Assembly: GCA_017999195.1 (NCBI GenBank)
Contig: JAGOBP010000250.1
Coordinates: 1 to 6,377 of the forward strand
Source of the DNA: Thermoflexales bacterium
GTDB taxonomy: Bacteria > Chloroflexota > Anaerolineae > Fen-1058
Direction of reading: 5' to 3'
DNA length: 6,377 bases
The translations under genes were made by a program, and so were the position numbers. The first letter of the stretch is position 1; each line of letters starts with the position of its first letter. Positions 1 through 6,155 of this stretch are shown in pieces. The notes beneath the pieces were generated by a model. The model worked only from the letters and a program-made list of their open reading frames with translations. It was not told the DNA's origin and ran no database searches.

Positions 1-384
1 ATCGAGCACCTGCTCCCGATCCATCTTCAACTTGTACTGCATATGGATCTCGGACGTGGCGAGGAAGGTGTGAATGCGCGGATGTTTCGCTTCGCGCACA
101 GCCTGCCACGCCTTATCGATGTCGCCCTTGGCGGCGCGCGCGAGGCCGCAGATGATGGGCGCGCGGCTGCCATCCGATGGGTTGCCCACCTCGATGGCGA
201 TGCGGCGCACCGCTTCCAGGTCGTCGGGCGAGGCCGCGGGGAAACCCGCCTCCATCACATCGACGCCGAGCCGCGCCAGCGTGCGCGCCACTTCCATCTT
301 CTCGGCGGACGTCATCGTCGCGCCCGGCGATTGCTCGCCGTCTCTTAATGTGGTGTCGAAAATTCGAACGTAGTTGTTATCCAT
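1..384 (-). CDS. leuA: 2-isopropylmalate synthase, N-terminal part (runs off left edge)
   Basis: Condenses acetyl-CoA with 2-oxoisovalerate (the valine precursor made by the upstream ilv genes) to 2-isopropylmalate, the committed step of leucine synthesis; cytosolic. Only 128 codons are present, ending in frame at base 1; the family is usually above 500 residues, so most of the TIM barrel and the C-terminal leucine-binding regulatory domain lie outside. Visible motifs: DTTLRDGEQSPGATM at residues 10-24, carrying the metal/substrate Arg-Asp pair (R14, D15), VDVMEAGFPAASPDD at 41-55, and HTFLATSEIHMQYKLKM at 106-121, all typical of bacterial LeuA; the last motif favours LeuA over homocitrate or citramalate synthase. 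The ATG at 384 is fixed by an in-frame TGA five codons upstream. No good Shine-Dalgarno sequence precedes it, unlike ilvB, ilvN and ilvC. Last visible gene of the operon, 84 bp after ilvC. Confidence 0.96.
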   Translation of the reverse strand, partial: MDNNYVRIFDTTLRDGEQSPGATMTSAEKMEVARTLARLGVDVMEAGFPAASPDDLEAVRRIAIEVGNPSDGSRAPIICGLARAAKGDIDKAWQAVREAKHPRIHTFLATSEIHMQYKLKMDREQVLD

Positions 385-408
385 AGTTAGGTTACTTCAC
401 ACCTCAAA

Positions 409-466
409 CGTGATGCGTATTGCGTGGTGCGTGAACATCTTTACGCAACACGCATCACGCAACACG
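409..466. repeat. Heptad-phased palindromic repeat in the ilvC-leuA gap
   Basis: Two 24-bp arms (409-432 and 443-466) match as an inverted repeat at 20 of 24 positions, with a 10-nt loop. The left arm has TGCGT at 414, 421 and 428; the right arm has ACGCA at 443, 450 and 457, so both arms have an exact 7-nt period. The array begins 2 bp after the ilvC stop codon. In RNA it would fold into a long imperfect hairpin without a U-tract, so it is not an obvious terminator. It may stabilise or partition the mRNA, or be a neutral dispersed element; the sequence does not decide. Confidence 0.85.
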
Positions 467-468
467 GA

Positions 469-1521
469 TTATTTCTTCCAATTCTCCGGCCGCAGCGATC
501 GAACCGCCGCGCCCGTGCGCCACATCTCGGAATCGGCCATTTCCTTGAGTTCGGCGTCGAGCTTCTCGCGATAATCGGGCGCGGAGTTGGCCGCCAGCAC
601 GATCGCGGTTTGGTGTCCCGAGCGCACCTTCGCGTACAGATCATCGAACACTGGGGCAACGGCCTCGCGGAAGGGACCCTTCCAATCGAGCGCGCCGCGC
701 TGCGCGGTGGTCGAGCAGTTGGCGTACATCCAATCCATGCCGTTCTCGCCGACGAGACGAATCAACGATTGGGTCAGTTCTTCGACGGTTTCGTTGAAGG
801 CTTCGCTGGGCGTGTGGCCGTTCTTGCGCAGGACATTGTACTGCGCTTCCATGATGCCCGCGAGCGCACCCATCAGGACGCCGCGTTCGCCGGTAAGGTC
901 AGAATAGACTTCGCCTTCAAAGGTGGACTCGAACAGATAGCCCACGCCGATCGCGATGCCGAGCGCGATGGTGCGTTCCCATGCGCGGCCGGTGGCATCC
1001 TGCCGCACGGAGAAACTCGCGTTGATGCCCGAGCCGTCGAGGAAGTTGCGGCGCACGCTGCGGCCCGATCCCTTCGGCGCGACGAGGGCGACATCGACGT
1101 GCGGCGGCGGCACGATGCCGGTCTGATCGCCGTAGACCACGCCGAAACCGTGCGAGAAATACAGCATATCGCCTTCGTTCAGGCATTCGACGATGCTGGG
1201 CCACACGGCGCGCTGACCCGCGTCGGAGAGCAGATATTGAATCACGGTGCCGCGTTCGGCGGCATCTTGAATCGAGAACAAATCTTTGCCCGGCACCCAG
1301 CCATCGGCGAGGGCCTTGTCCCAACTGGCGCTGCCTGCCTTCTGGCCGACAATCACGTTGATGCCGTTATCGCGCATGTTCAACGCCTGCGCCGGGCCTT
1401 GCACGCCGTAGCCGAGCACGGCCACGACTTCGTTCTTCAACACTTCGCGGGCTTTTTCAAGGGGAAACTCGTCGCGGGTTACAACGGTTTCTTCCACGCC
1501 GCCGAAATTAAACTTTGCCAT
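469..1521 (-). CDS. ilvC: Ketol-acid reductoisomerase, 350-residue form
   Basis: Catalyses the Mg2+- and NAD(P)H-dependent isomeroreduction of 2-acetolactate and 2-aceto-2-hydroxybutyrate to dihydroxyacids, the second common step of valine/isoleucine synthesis. The Rossmann motif GYGVQG is at residues 37-42, LLSD at 97-100, SHGF at 123-126 (candidate catalytic His124) and APKG at 148-151. The C-terminal knotted domain has SDLTGERG (207-214, metal ligands D208 and E212), SEAFNETVEE (239-248, metal ligands E240 and E244) and NCSTTAQRG (268-276). The N-terminal NFGGVEE and C-terminal LRPEN segments, with GYGVQGPAQALN instead of GYGSQGHAHALN, match the ~350-residue form I know from Bacteroidetes and mitochondrial/fungal Ilv5 rather than the usual ~330-residue bacterial enzyme. 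The ATG at 1521 has AGGAG 5 nt upstream. It lies 243 bp downstream of ilvN, the widest gap between genes here. Confidence 0.97.
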   Translation of the reverse strand: MAKFNFGGVEETVVTRDEFPLEKAREVLKNEVVAVLGYGVQGPAQALNMRDNGINVIVGQKAGSASWDKALADGWVPGKDLFSIQDAAERGTVIQYLLSDAGQRAVWPSIVECLNEGDMLYFSHGFGVVYGDQTGIVPPPHVDVALVAPKGSGRSVRRNFLDGSGINASFSVRQDATGRAWERTIALGIAIGVGYLFESTFEGEVYSDLTGERGVLMGALAGIMEAQYNVLRKNGHTPSEAFNETVEELTQSLIRLVGENGMDWMYANCSTTAQRGALDWKGPFREAVAPVFDDLYAKVRSGHQTAIVLAANSAPDYREKLDAELKEMADSEMWRTGAAVRSLRPENWKK

Positions 1522-1532
1522 GAGATCTCCTG

Positions 1533-1567
1533 AGATTGGGAATTAGAAATTGGAAGTTGGATGTTGG
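1533..1567. repeat. TTGG-type heptad array (five units)
   Basis: Five consecutive 7-nt units, 1533-1539, 1540-1546, 1547-1553, 1554-1560 and 1561-1567, each end in TTGG or TTAG (at 1536, 1543, 1550, 1557, 1564). The first three or four bases of each unit vary among A, G and T. The array lies immediately upstream of the ilvC ribosome binding site, so it would be the 5' side of the ilvC segment of the mRNA, where its pyrimidine-rich, low-structure complement might keep the ribosome site open. It is unlike the TGCGT heptads in the other gaps but has the same period. Confidence 0.7.
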
Positions 1568-1602
1568 AGTCGTTTTGACTCAATTGAATTCTACCGCTAA
1601 GA

Positions 1603-1762
1603 CGCGAAGGCGCAAAGAAAAACTTTTAATGGGAATTGCTCCCGGCGGATTGCCAAATCCGCCGCTAAAGCCGATGGATTTGGCAATCCCTCGGGAGCGG
1701 TAGACGATAATCCCGCTCAAGTCGGAAGCCCTGAAAAACTTAGCGTTCTTTGCGCCTTCGCG
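1603..1762. repeat. Outer inverted repeat of the ilvN-ilvC gap
   Basis: The 17-mer CGCGAAGGCGCAAAGAA occurs at 1603-1619 and its exact reverse complement at 1746-1762. The right copy runs up to the ilvN stop codon (1765-1767): the TAA falls within a TTAAACCGCGAAGG context typical of this element. I recall similar CGCGAAGG.GCAAAGA elements scattered in intergenic DNA of environmental bacteria; that is recollection and was not searched. The two copies frame a second, internal hairpin. No ORF or convincing promoter is seen in the 243-bp gap. Confidence 0.75.
1638..1698. repeat. Inner 23-bp stem with an alternative nested hairpin
   Basis: Arms 1638-1660 and 1676-1698 are reverse complements at 21 of 23 positions, with a 15-nt loop. 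The left arm also contains its own perfect hairpin: GGCGGATT (1644-1651), loop GCCA, AATCCGCC (1656-1663), which cannot coexist with the full long stem. No U-tract follows on the minus strand, so it does not look like a terminator. In an ilv mRNA it could act as a stability or processing element between ilvN and ilvC; otherwise it may be a REP/MITE-like insertion nested in the outer repeat. Confidence 0.75.
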
Positions 1763-1764
1763 GT

Positions 1765-2304
1765 TTAATTCAGTGATGCCTCTGGAATCATCGCTGCGAC
1801 GAGCGGCGGATTGGCGCTGACGGCCTGTGAGCCGCGCGTCATCGACACGACGCCGGTGCGCACCATTTCGATGATACCAAACGGGCGCAAAATCTCGACC
1901 ATGCTTTCGATCTTGTCCTCAGTGCCCGTAATTTCGACGATGACCGAGTCGCCGGTGATGTCCACGACACGGGCGCGATACACCTCGACCAGTTGCAGAA
2001 TTTCGGTGCGTTTGCCGTCGCCGGCCTTCACCTTGATCAGCGCCAGGTCACGTTCGACGGTCGCTTGCGACGTGACGTTATCGACGCGCAGGACGTTGAC
2101 TAACTTGTACAAGTTCGCTTCCACGCGCCGCGCGCCGAGTTCGTCCGTATCCACGACGATGGTCATGCGCGACACGCCGGGTTGATCGGTGTGCCCGACC
2201 GTCAGCGATTCAATGTTGAACGTGCGGCGGCGGAACAGCGATGCCACGCGATTCAGGACACCGGGTTTATCTTCGACGTAAGCCACAAAAGTATGTGCAG
2301 ACAT
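1765..2304 (-). CDS. ilvN: Acetohydroxyacid synthase small (regulatory) subunit
   Basis: Regulatory partner of IlvB: binds the catalytic subunit, raises its activity and confers feedback inhibition by valine. The 179-residue length fits the long ~160-180 residue class (IlvH/IlvN). An N-terminal ACT domain spans about residues 3-80, with VEDKPGVLNRVASLF (10-24) and FNIESLTVG (29-37); G15 and N30 align with the valine-site Gly14 and Asn29 of E. coli IlvH, while Asn11 of IlvH corresponds to D12 here. The second ACT-like half follows (LIKVKAGDGKRTEILQLVEV, about 89-108, then DSVIVEITGTEDKIESMVEIL and PFGIIEMVRTGVVSMTRG to 158). A 21-residue tail with no known role ends the protein. The ATG at 2304 has GGAG 6 nt upstream. 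It follows ilvB by 70 bp, the usual ilvBN pairing. Confidence 0.96.
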   Translation of the reverse strand: MSAHTFVAYVEDKPGVLNRVASLFRRRTFNIESLTVGHTDQPGVSRMTIVVDTDELGARRVEANLYKLVNVLRVDNVTSQATVERDLALIKVKAGDGKRTEILQLVEVYRARVVDITGDSVIVEITGTEDKIESMVEILRPFGIIEMVRTGVVSMTRGSQAVSANPPLVAAMIPEASLN

Positions 2305-2313
2305 GATTTTCTC

Positions 2314-2378
2314 CGTGATGCGTGATACGTAATCCGTACTGCGTACTTCGTAATTACGTATCGCGCAGTACGCATTAC
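2314..2378. repeat. Heptad-phased palindrome in the ilvB-ilvN gap
   Basis: CGT recurs at 2314, 2321, 2328, 2335, 2342 and 2349, an exact 7-nt period over six units; mirrored RCG triplets follow at 2356, 2363 and 2370. The centre is the perfect palindrome CGTAATTACG (2349-2358). Arms 2329-2353 and 2354-2378 pair at 20 of 25 positions with no spacer. The element includes the ilvB TAA (2375-2377) and the first bases of the ilvN Shine-Dalgarno sequence, so it occupies essentially the whole gap. No U-tract follows on the minus strand. Confidence 0.85.
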
Positions 2379-4117
2379 TTTACGCTGATGTCCCACTCGT
2401 CATCACTGCCGCTTTCCACCATCACATTGGTCGTCGGCATCGGGCGGCGAATCATCGCGTGCAGATCGGCTCCGGCCGGAACCATCGGGTACACGGCGTC
2501 TTCCTTCTCCACGCGGAAATCGATCACGACCGTGCCGGGGTGCGCTTCGGCTTCGCGCAGGGCATCTTCCACTTCCGAGCGCTTCGTCACGCGAATGCCC
2601 TTGTGACCATACGCTTCCGCAATCTTCACGAAGTCGGGGCTGAGCATCGGCGTGGCCGCGTAGCGCTTGTCATAGAAGAACTCTTGCCACTGCCGCACCA
2701 TGCCCAGATAGCCGTTGTTGATGATGACGGCATTGACCTTGATGTTTTCTTGCGCCGCAGTCGCCAGTTCGGCCAGCGTCATCTGGAAGCCGCCGTCGCC
2801 GGAGATTGACCAGACGTTGGCCTCGGGCCGCGCCAACTTCGCGCCGATGGCCGCCGGGAGGCCGAAGCCCATCGTGCCTAGGCCGCCCGACGTGATGAAG
2901 TTGAACGGTCGGTTTTGCTTGTAATATTGCGCCGTCCACATTTGATGCTGCCCCACATCGGTGCAGATCAACGCTTCGCCTTTGGTGAAGCGCCACAGAT
3001 CATTGATAACGTGCGCGGCGTACAGGTGGCCGGTATCGGGCAAGCCCTGAATATCCCGCACCGCCGCATCGCCCTTCATCTCGTCGATGTGCGCCAGCCA
3101 CTCGGCGTGATCCTGCGCCTGCACGCGCGGCGCGAGTTCTTGCAGCACGTCGCACAGATCGCCGACGAGCGCGACATCGACCTTCACGACCTTGTTGACT
3201 TCCGACGGATCGATCTCAATGTGAATCTTCTTAGCCTTGGGTGCATACGTCTTGACGTTCCCGGTCACCCGATCGTCGAAACGCATCCCGAAGGCCAGCA
3301 GCAGGTCGGCCTGTTGAATCGCGTGGTTGACCCACGCTTCGCCGTGCATGCCCATCATGCCCAAATTGAGCGGATGATTCGCGGGAACGCCGCCGATGCC
3401 GAGCAGTGTCATCGCGATGGGCGTATTGGTTTTCTCGGCAAATTCCTGCACGGCCCGCATCGCACTGGCTTGCAAGACGCCGCGTCCCGCGAGGATGACG
3501 GGTCGCTTGGCGCTGCGGATGAGGTTCAACGCCTTCTCATATTCTTCGGGCAGAGCGTGCAGATCGGGGCGATAGCCGGGCAAATGCGGCTCAGCGGCGT
3601 CCCAATCGAACTCGGTGTCTTTTTGCTGCGCGTCCTTGGTGATGTCCACCAGCACCGGGCCGGGGCGACCCGTGCGCGCGATGTAAAACGCTTCGCGGAT
3701 GGTGCGCGCGATGTCTTCCGGTCGCGTGACCAAATAGTTGTGCTTGGTGACGGGCAGCGTGACGCCGGTCACGTCGGTTTCTTGGAAGGCATCAAGGCCG
3801 ACCAGATTGCCAGAGACTTGCCCCGTAATGCACACGACGGGTGATGAGTCCATCATTGCCGTAGCGAGGCCGGTCACCGTGTTCGTCGCGCCGGGGCCGG
3901 ACGTGGCAAACATCACGCCCACGCGGCCAGACGCGCGCGCATAGGCATCGGCCATGTGCGTGCCGCCTTGCTCGTGGCGACAGAGCACATGATGGATCGG
4001 ATAATCCAGCATCGCATCGTAGGCGGGCAGAATCGTGCCGCCGGGATAACCGAAGACGACTTCGATGTTCTCGCGCACCAGACATTCCCAGATGATTTTC
4101 GCGCCGGTAAGTTTCAT
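2375..4117 (-). CDS. ilvB: Acetohydroxyacid synthase large (catalytic) subunit
   Basis: Thiamine diphosphate (ThDP) and FAD enzyme that condenses pyruvate with pyruvate or 2-oxobutyrate, the first common step of BCAA synthesis; works as a complex with IlvN. At 580 residues it has the standard three-domain length. The ThDP-activating glutamate E49 lies in CRHEQGGTHMADAYAR (46-61), followed by SGPGATN (73-79), GQVS (99-102) and DAFQETD (109-115). The FAD/central domain has AGRGV (210-214) and GMRFDDRVTG (277-286). The ThDP/Mg motif runs from GDGGF (440-444) to INN (466-468), and the active-site Trp is W477. The ORF is open up to an ATG at 4156, but that extension lies in repeat DNA and has no family counterpart; the ATG at 4117 has AAGGAG 6 nt upstream and begins MKLTGAKI as expected. 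Residue 102 is Ser where plant and most bacterial enzymes have Pro. The gap to ilvD is 65 bp. Confidence 0.97.
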   Translation of the reverse strand: MKLTGAKIIWECLVRENIEVVFGYPGGTILPAYDAMLDYPIHHVLCRHEQGGTHMADAYARASGRVGVMFATSGPGATNTVTGLATAMMDSSPVVCITGQVSGNLVGLDAFQETDVTGVTLPVTKHNYLVTRPEDIARTIREAFYIARTGRPGPVLVDITKDAQQKDTEFDWDAAEPHLPGYRPDLHALPEEYEKALNLIRSAKRPVILAGRGVLQASAMRAVQEFAEKTNTPIAMTLLGIGGVPANHPLNLGMMGMHGEAWVNHAIQQADLLLAFGMRFDDRVTGNVKTYAPKAKKIHIEIDPSEVNKVVKVDVALVGDLCDVLQELAPRVQAQDHAEWLAHIDEMKGDAAVRDIQGLPDTGHLYAAHVINDLWRFTKGEALICTDVGQHQMWTAQYYKQNRPFNFITSGGLGTMGFGLPAAIGAKLARPEANVWSISGDGGFQMTLAELATAAQENIKVNAVIINNGYLGMVRQWQEFFYDKRYAATPMLSPDFVKIAEAYGHKGIRVTKRSEVEDALREAEAHPGTVVIDFRVEKEDAVYPMVPAGADLHAMIRRPMPTTNVMVESGSDDEWDISVK

Positions 4118-4123
4118 GTCTCT

Positions 4124-4129
4124 CTCCTT
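4124..4129 (-). promoter_or_regulatory. Ribosome binding site that decides the ilvB start
   Basis: On the minus strand AAGGAG lies 6 nt before the ATG at 4117. This favours that start over the in-frame ATGs at 4156 and 4153, which fall within the heptad repeat and have no purine-rich element before them. Confidence 0.85.
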
Positions 4130-4137
4130 GTGGACGG

Positions 4138-4182
4138 AACACGCACCACGCATCACGTGTGGCGTATTGCGTGTTGCGTGTT
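4138..4182. repeat. Heptad-phased palindromic repeat in the ilvD-ilvB gap
   Basis: Arms 4138-4157 and 4163-4182 pair at 17 of 20 positions around a 5-nt loop. ACG units recur at 4141, 4148 and 4155, and GCGT units end at 4165, 4172 and 4179, again an exact 7-nt period. The right arm touches the ilvD TAA stop (4183-4185). It has the same consensus (ACACGCA/TGCGTGT) as the repeat between ilvC and leuA. No U-tract follows on the minus strand, so termination is not indicated. Confidence 0.85.
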
Positions 4183-5853
4183 TTAGATCGTTGTCGCACC
4201 CGTCGATGATGACGACACCGCATTCGCGTATTTCGCCATGACGCCGGATTTGTACTTAGGGGCAGGCGGCGTCCAGTCTTGCATCCGATTGGCTATCTCG
4301 GCGTCCGAGATTTCCACGCTGAGTGTGCGCGCGTTGATGTCGAACACGATCATGTCGCCATCGCGCACGGCCGCGATGGGGCCGCCGCGCGCGGCTTCCG
4401 GTGCGACGTGTCCGGCCATCAGGCCGTGTGTTGCGCCAGAGAAACGGCCATCCGTCAACAGCGCGACTGAGTGATCGAGGTCCGCGCCAGCGAGCGCGGC
4501 CGTGACGCCCAACATCTCGCGCATGCCGGGGCCGCCGCGTGGACCTTCATAGCGGATGACCACGACATCGTTGGGCTTGATCAAATTGTTCTTCACGGCT
4601 TCAAACGAGGCTTCTTCGCTATCGAAGACGCGCGCCGGGCCGCGATGATAGATCATGTTGTGACCGGCCATCTTCACCACGCAGCCTTCCGGCGCGAGGT
4701 TACCCTTCAGAATGACCAGACCACCGGTGGGCTTCACGGGTTGATCGAGCGGGACGACGACCACTTGGCCCGGCGTCTCTTTGGCTTGATTCGCCTCTTC
4801 GGCAATCGTCTTGCCTGTGACGGTGATCGCATCTTGATGCAAATAGCCGCCATCGAGCAGGCGCTTGGCGACCAGTTGAATGCCACCCGCCGCGTATAAG
4901 TCGTTGGCGACGAAGCGGCCACCGGGCTTCAAATCCGCGATGATGGGCGTATGTTCGCTGATGCGATCGAAGTCATCGATGTTGAGATCAACATTGACTT
5001 CCTTCGCCAGCGCCAGCAAGTGCAGGACGGCGTTGGTTGATCCGCCGGTTGCGGCCACGCACGAAATGGCGTTTTCAAAGGCTTTGCGAGTGAAGATTTG
5101 ACTAGGGCGGAGGTCTTTGCGAAGGAGGTCCATGACGAGTTGACCGACAGCGAAGGCGGCGGCATCTTTTTCGGCGGACATGGCGGGGATGCCATTGCTG
5201 CCCATCGGCGAGATGCCCAGAAATTCCATGACAGTGGACATGGTGTTGGCCGTGAACTGTCCGCCGCATGAACCCGCGCCCGGACATGCGCTATCTTCGA
5301 TGGCCTTGAGTTGCGCGTCGTCGATTTTGCCGGAGGTGTACTTGCCTACGGCTTCAAACACATCGGCGATGGTGACATCGCGGCCCGCATAATGGCCGGG
5401 CGCAATCGAGCCGCCGTACAGCACCACGCCGGGAATGTCCAGTCGGGCGAGCGCCATCATCACGCCGGGATTGGTCTTGTCGCAGCCACTGATGCAGACT
5501 AAAGCATCGAAGTGATTGCCGCGCGCTACCAACTCGATCGAGTCGGCGATGACTTCGCGGCTGATGAGCGAGGCCTTCATGCCTTCTGCGCCCATCGTGA
5601 TGCCGTCGCTGATCGAGACGGTGTTGAATTCAAAGGGCGTGCCACCCGCGGCGCGAACGCCTTCTTTGATCTTGGCGGCGAGCCGGCGCAGATGGAAGTT
5701 ACACGGGCCGATTTCGGTCCAGGTGTTGGCGATGCCGACGAAGGGCTGGCGCATATCGTCGTCGCCGTAGCCGACGGCTTTGAACATGCTGCGCGCCGGG
5801 GCGCGGCTGGGTCCATCGGTGATGGCGGAGGAGTGCTTTTTCAGGTCGGTCAT
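4183..5853 (-). CDS. ilvD: Dihydroxyacid dehydratase, [2Fe-2S] type
   Basis: Dehydrates 2,3-dihydroxyisovalerate and 2,3-dihydroxy-3-methylvalerate to the 2-oxoacid precursors of valine and isoleucine. The 556 residues match the usual ~560 of the short form. Three conserved cysteines are visible: C51 in IGPCNFH, C124 in ISGCDKTNPG and C196 in GAGSCGGQFTANTM. The cysteine at GPCN is absent from the E. coli [4Fe-4S] enzyme and marks the [2Fe-2S] type known from plants and mycobacteria. Probable Mg2+ ligands are D83 (SDGITMG), D125 and the carbamylated-Lys candidate K126. The C-terminal domain has RYEGPRGGPGMREML (434-448) and the catalytic serine S472 in TDGRFSGATHG. The ATG at 5853 is set by an in-frame TAA three codons upstream; the nearest purine-rich element, AGAGGA, is 14 nt away, a long spacing, so initiation may be weaker or coupled to the upstream small ORF. 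Confidence 0.97.
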   Translation of the reverse strand: MTDLKKHSSAITDGPSRAPARSMFKAVGYGDDDMRQPFVGIANTWTEIGPCNFHLRRLAAKIKEGVRAAGGTPFEFNTVSISDGITMGAEGMKASLISREVIADSIELVARGNHFDALVCISGCDKTNPGVMMALARLDIPGVVLYGGSIAPGHYAGRDVTIADVFEAVGKYTSGKIDDAQLKAIEDSACPGAGSCGGQFTANTMSTVMEFLGISPMGSNGIPAMSAEKDAAAFAVGQLVMDLLRKDLRPSQIFTRKAFENAISCVAATGGSTNAVLHLLALAKEVNVDLNIDDFDRISEHTPIIADLKPGGRFVANDLYAAGGIQLVAKRLLDGGYLHQDAITVTGKTIAEEANQAKETPGQVVVVPLDQPVKPTGGLVILKGNLAPEGCVVKMAGHNMIYHRGPARVFDSEEASFEAVKNNLIKPNDVVVIRYEGPRGGPGMREMLGVTAALAGADLDHSVALLTDGRFSGATHGLMAGHVAPEAARGGPIAAVRDGDMIVFDINARTLSVEISDAEIANRMQDWTPPAPKYKSGVMAKYANAVSSSSTGATTI

Positions 5854-5874
5854 GTTAGATTATCGAGTCCTCTT

Positions 5875-5922
5875 TCAGAATGTCATAGATTCTTCGCTCG
5901 CTAACGCTCGCTCAGAATGACA
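5875..5922. repeat. TGTCATTCTGA-type intergenic repeat
   Basis: Two direct copies of an 11-mer, TCAGAATGTCA (5875-5885) and TCAGAATGACA (5912-5922), flank a segment with GCTCGCT repeated (around 5895 and 5906). Read on the minus strand it begins TGTCATTCTGAGCGAGCG and continues to GCGAAGAATCT. I recall a very similar TGTCATTCTGAGCG...GAAGAATCT element dispersed in intergenic DNA of several bacterial phyla; this was not searched. It fills most of the 73-bp space between the small ORF and ilvD. Confidence 0.65.
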
Positions 5923-5926
5923 ATGT

Positions 5927-6106
5927 TTAGCCGTTGTAGTGATCGAACATGCGCTGCGTCACCCATTGTGCATCGTCGTCATCGACGGCGGGACGGGCCG
6001 GGGTGGCCGCCGTGGTTCGATCGGATGCAGATAGCCGCACGGTGGTGGCTTTGACGGTTAAGTTGGTTTTGGTTCGATCGTCTTGCTTGGAAGTCGTTGT
6101 ATTCAT
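5927..6106 (-). CDS. Unrecognised 59-residue small protein upstream of ilvD
   Basis: I do not recognise this protein. On the minus strand the ATG at 6106 has AGGAG 8 nt upstream, a near-ideal ribosome binding site, and the frame runs 59 codons to a TAA at 5927. The protein is hydrophilic with no signal peptide or membrane segment. It has a Thr/Lys-rich N-terminal half (MNTTTSKQDDRTKTNLTVKA), an Ala/Pro/Thr linker, then an acidic DDDD at residues 42-45 and the C-terminal AQWVTQRMFDHYNG. It lies between the attenuator hairpin and ilvD, so it would be translated only from read-through transcripts. It may be a real small operon protein, or an ORF whose translation prepares the mRNA for ilvD, which has only a distant Shine-Dalgarno sequence. 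It contains no BCAA run, so it is not itself a control peptide. The opposite-strand ORF here has no such start signal. Confidence 0.6.
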   Translation of the reverse strand: MNTTTSKQDDRTKTNLTVKATTVRLSASDRTTAATPARPAVDDDDAQWVTQRMFDHYNG

Positions 6107-6125
6107 GTTGCTTGCTCCTCAGGTG

Positions 6126-6152
6126 GGACACGCTGCGCGTGACAACTTGTCC
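6126..6152 (-). other. Possible mRNA hairpins ahead of the small-ORF ribosome site
   Basis: GGACA (6126-6130) can pair with TGTCC (6148-6152), or alternatively CACGC (6129-6133) with GCGTG (6137-6141) around a 3-nt loop; GACAACTTGTC (6141-6151) is a further short palindrome. These lie between the attenuator terminator and the AGGAG of the small ORF and could modulate access to it. Short stems of this kind also arise by chance. Confidence 0.35.
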
Positions 6153-6155
6153 TAC

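Noticed and set aside
409..466. CRISPR or intrinsic terminator reading of the intergenic heptad palindromes
   Set aside because: Units are 7 nt with no unique spacers, and no U-tract follows the stems on the operon strand.
424..1533. Long plus-strand ORF of 369 codons opposite ilvC
   Set aside because: It is the antisense frame of a clear ilvC with conserved motifs. High-GC codon bias opens such frames; there is no ribosome site or recognisable domain.
1565..1582. Short hairpin GAGTC-GTTTT-GACTC upstream of ilvC as a terminator or operator
   Set aside because: Only five to seven base pairs with a bulge and no U-tract; within chance expectation.
2915..3844. Plus-strand ORF of 309 codons opposite ilvB
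   Set aside because: Antisense shadow of ilvB; its composition (His/Arg/Asp-rich, no domain) is typical of reverse-complement translation.
4118..4156. N-terminal extension of IlvB from an ATG at 4156
   Set aside because: The extra 13 codons lie in the heptad repeat, have no family counterpart, and the ATG at 4117 has an ideal AAGGAG.
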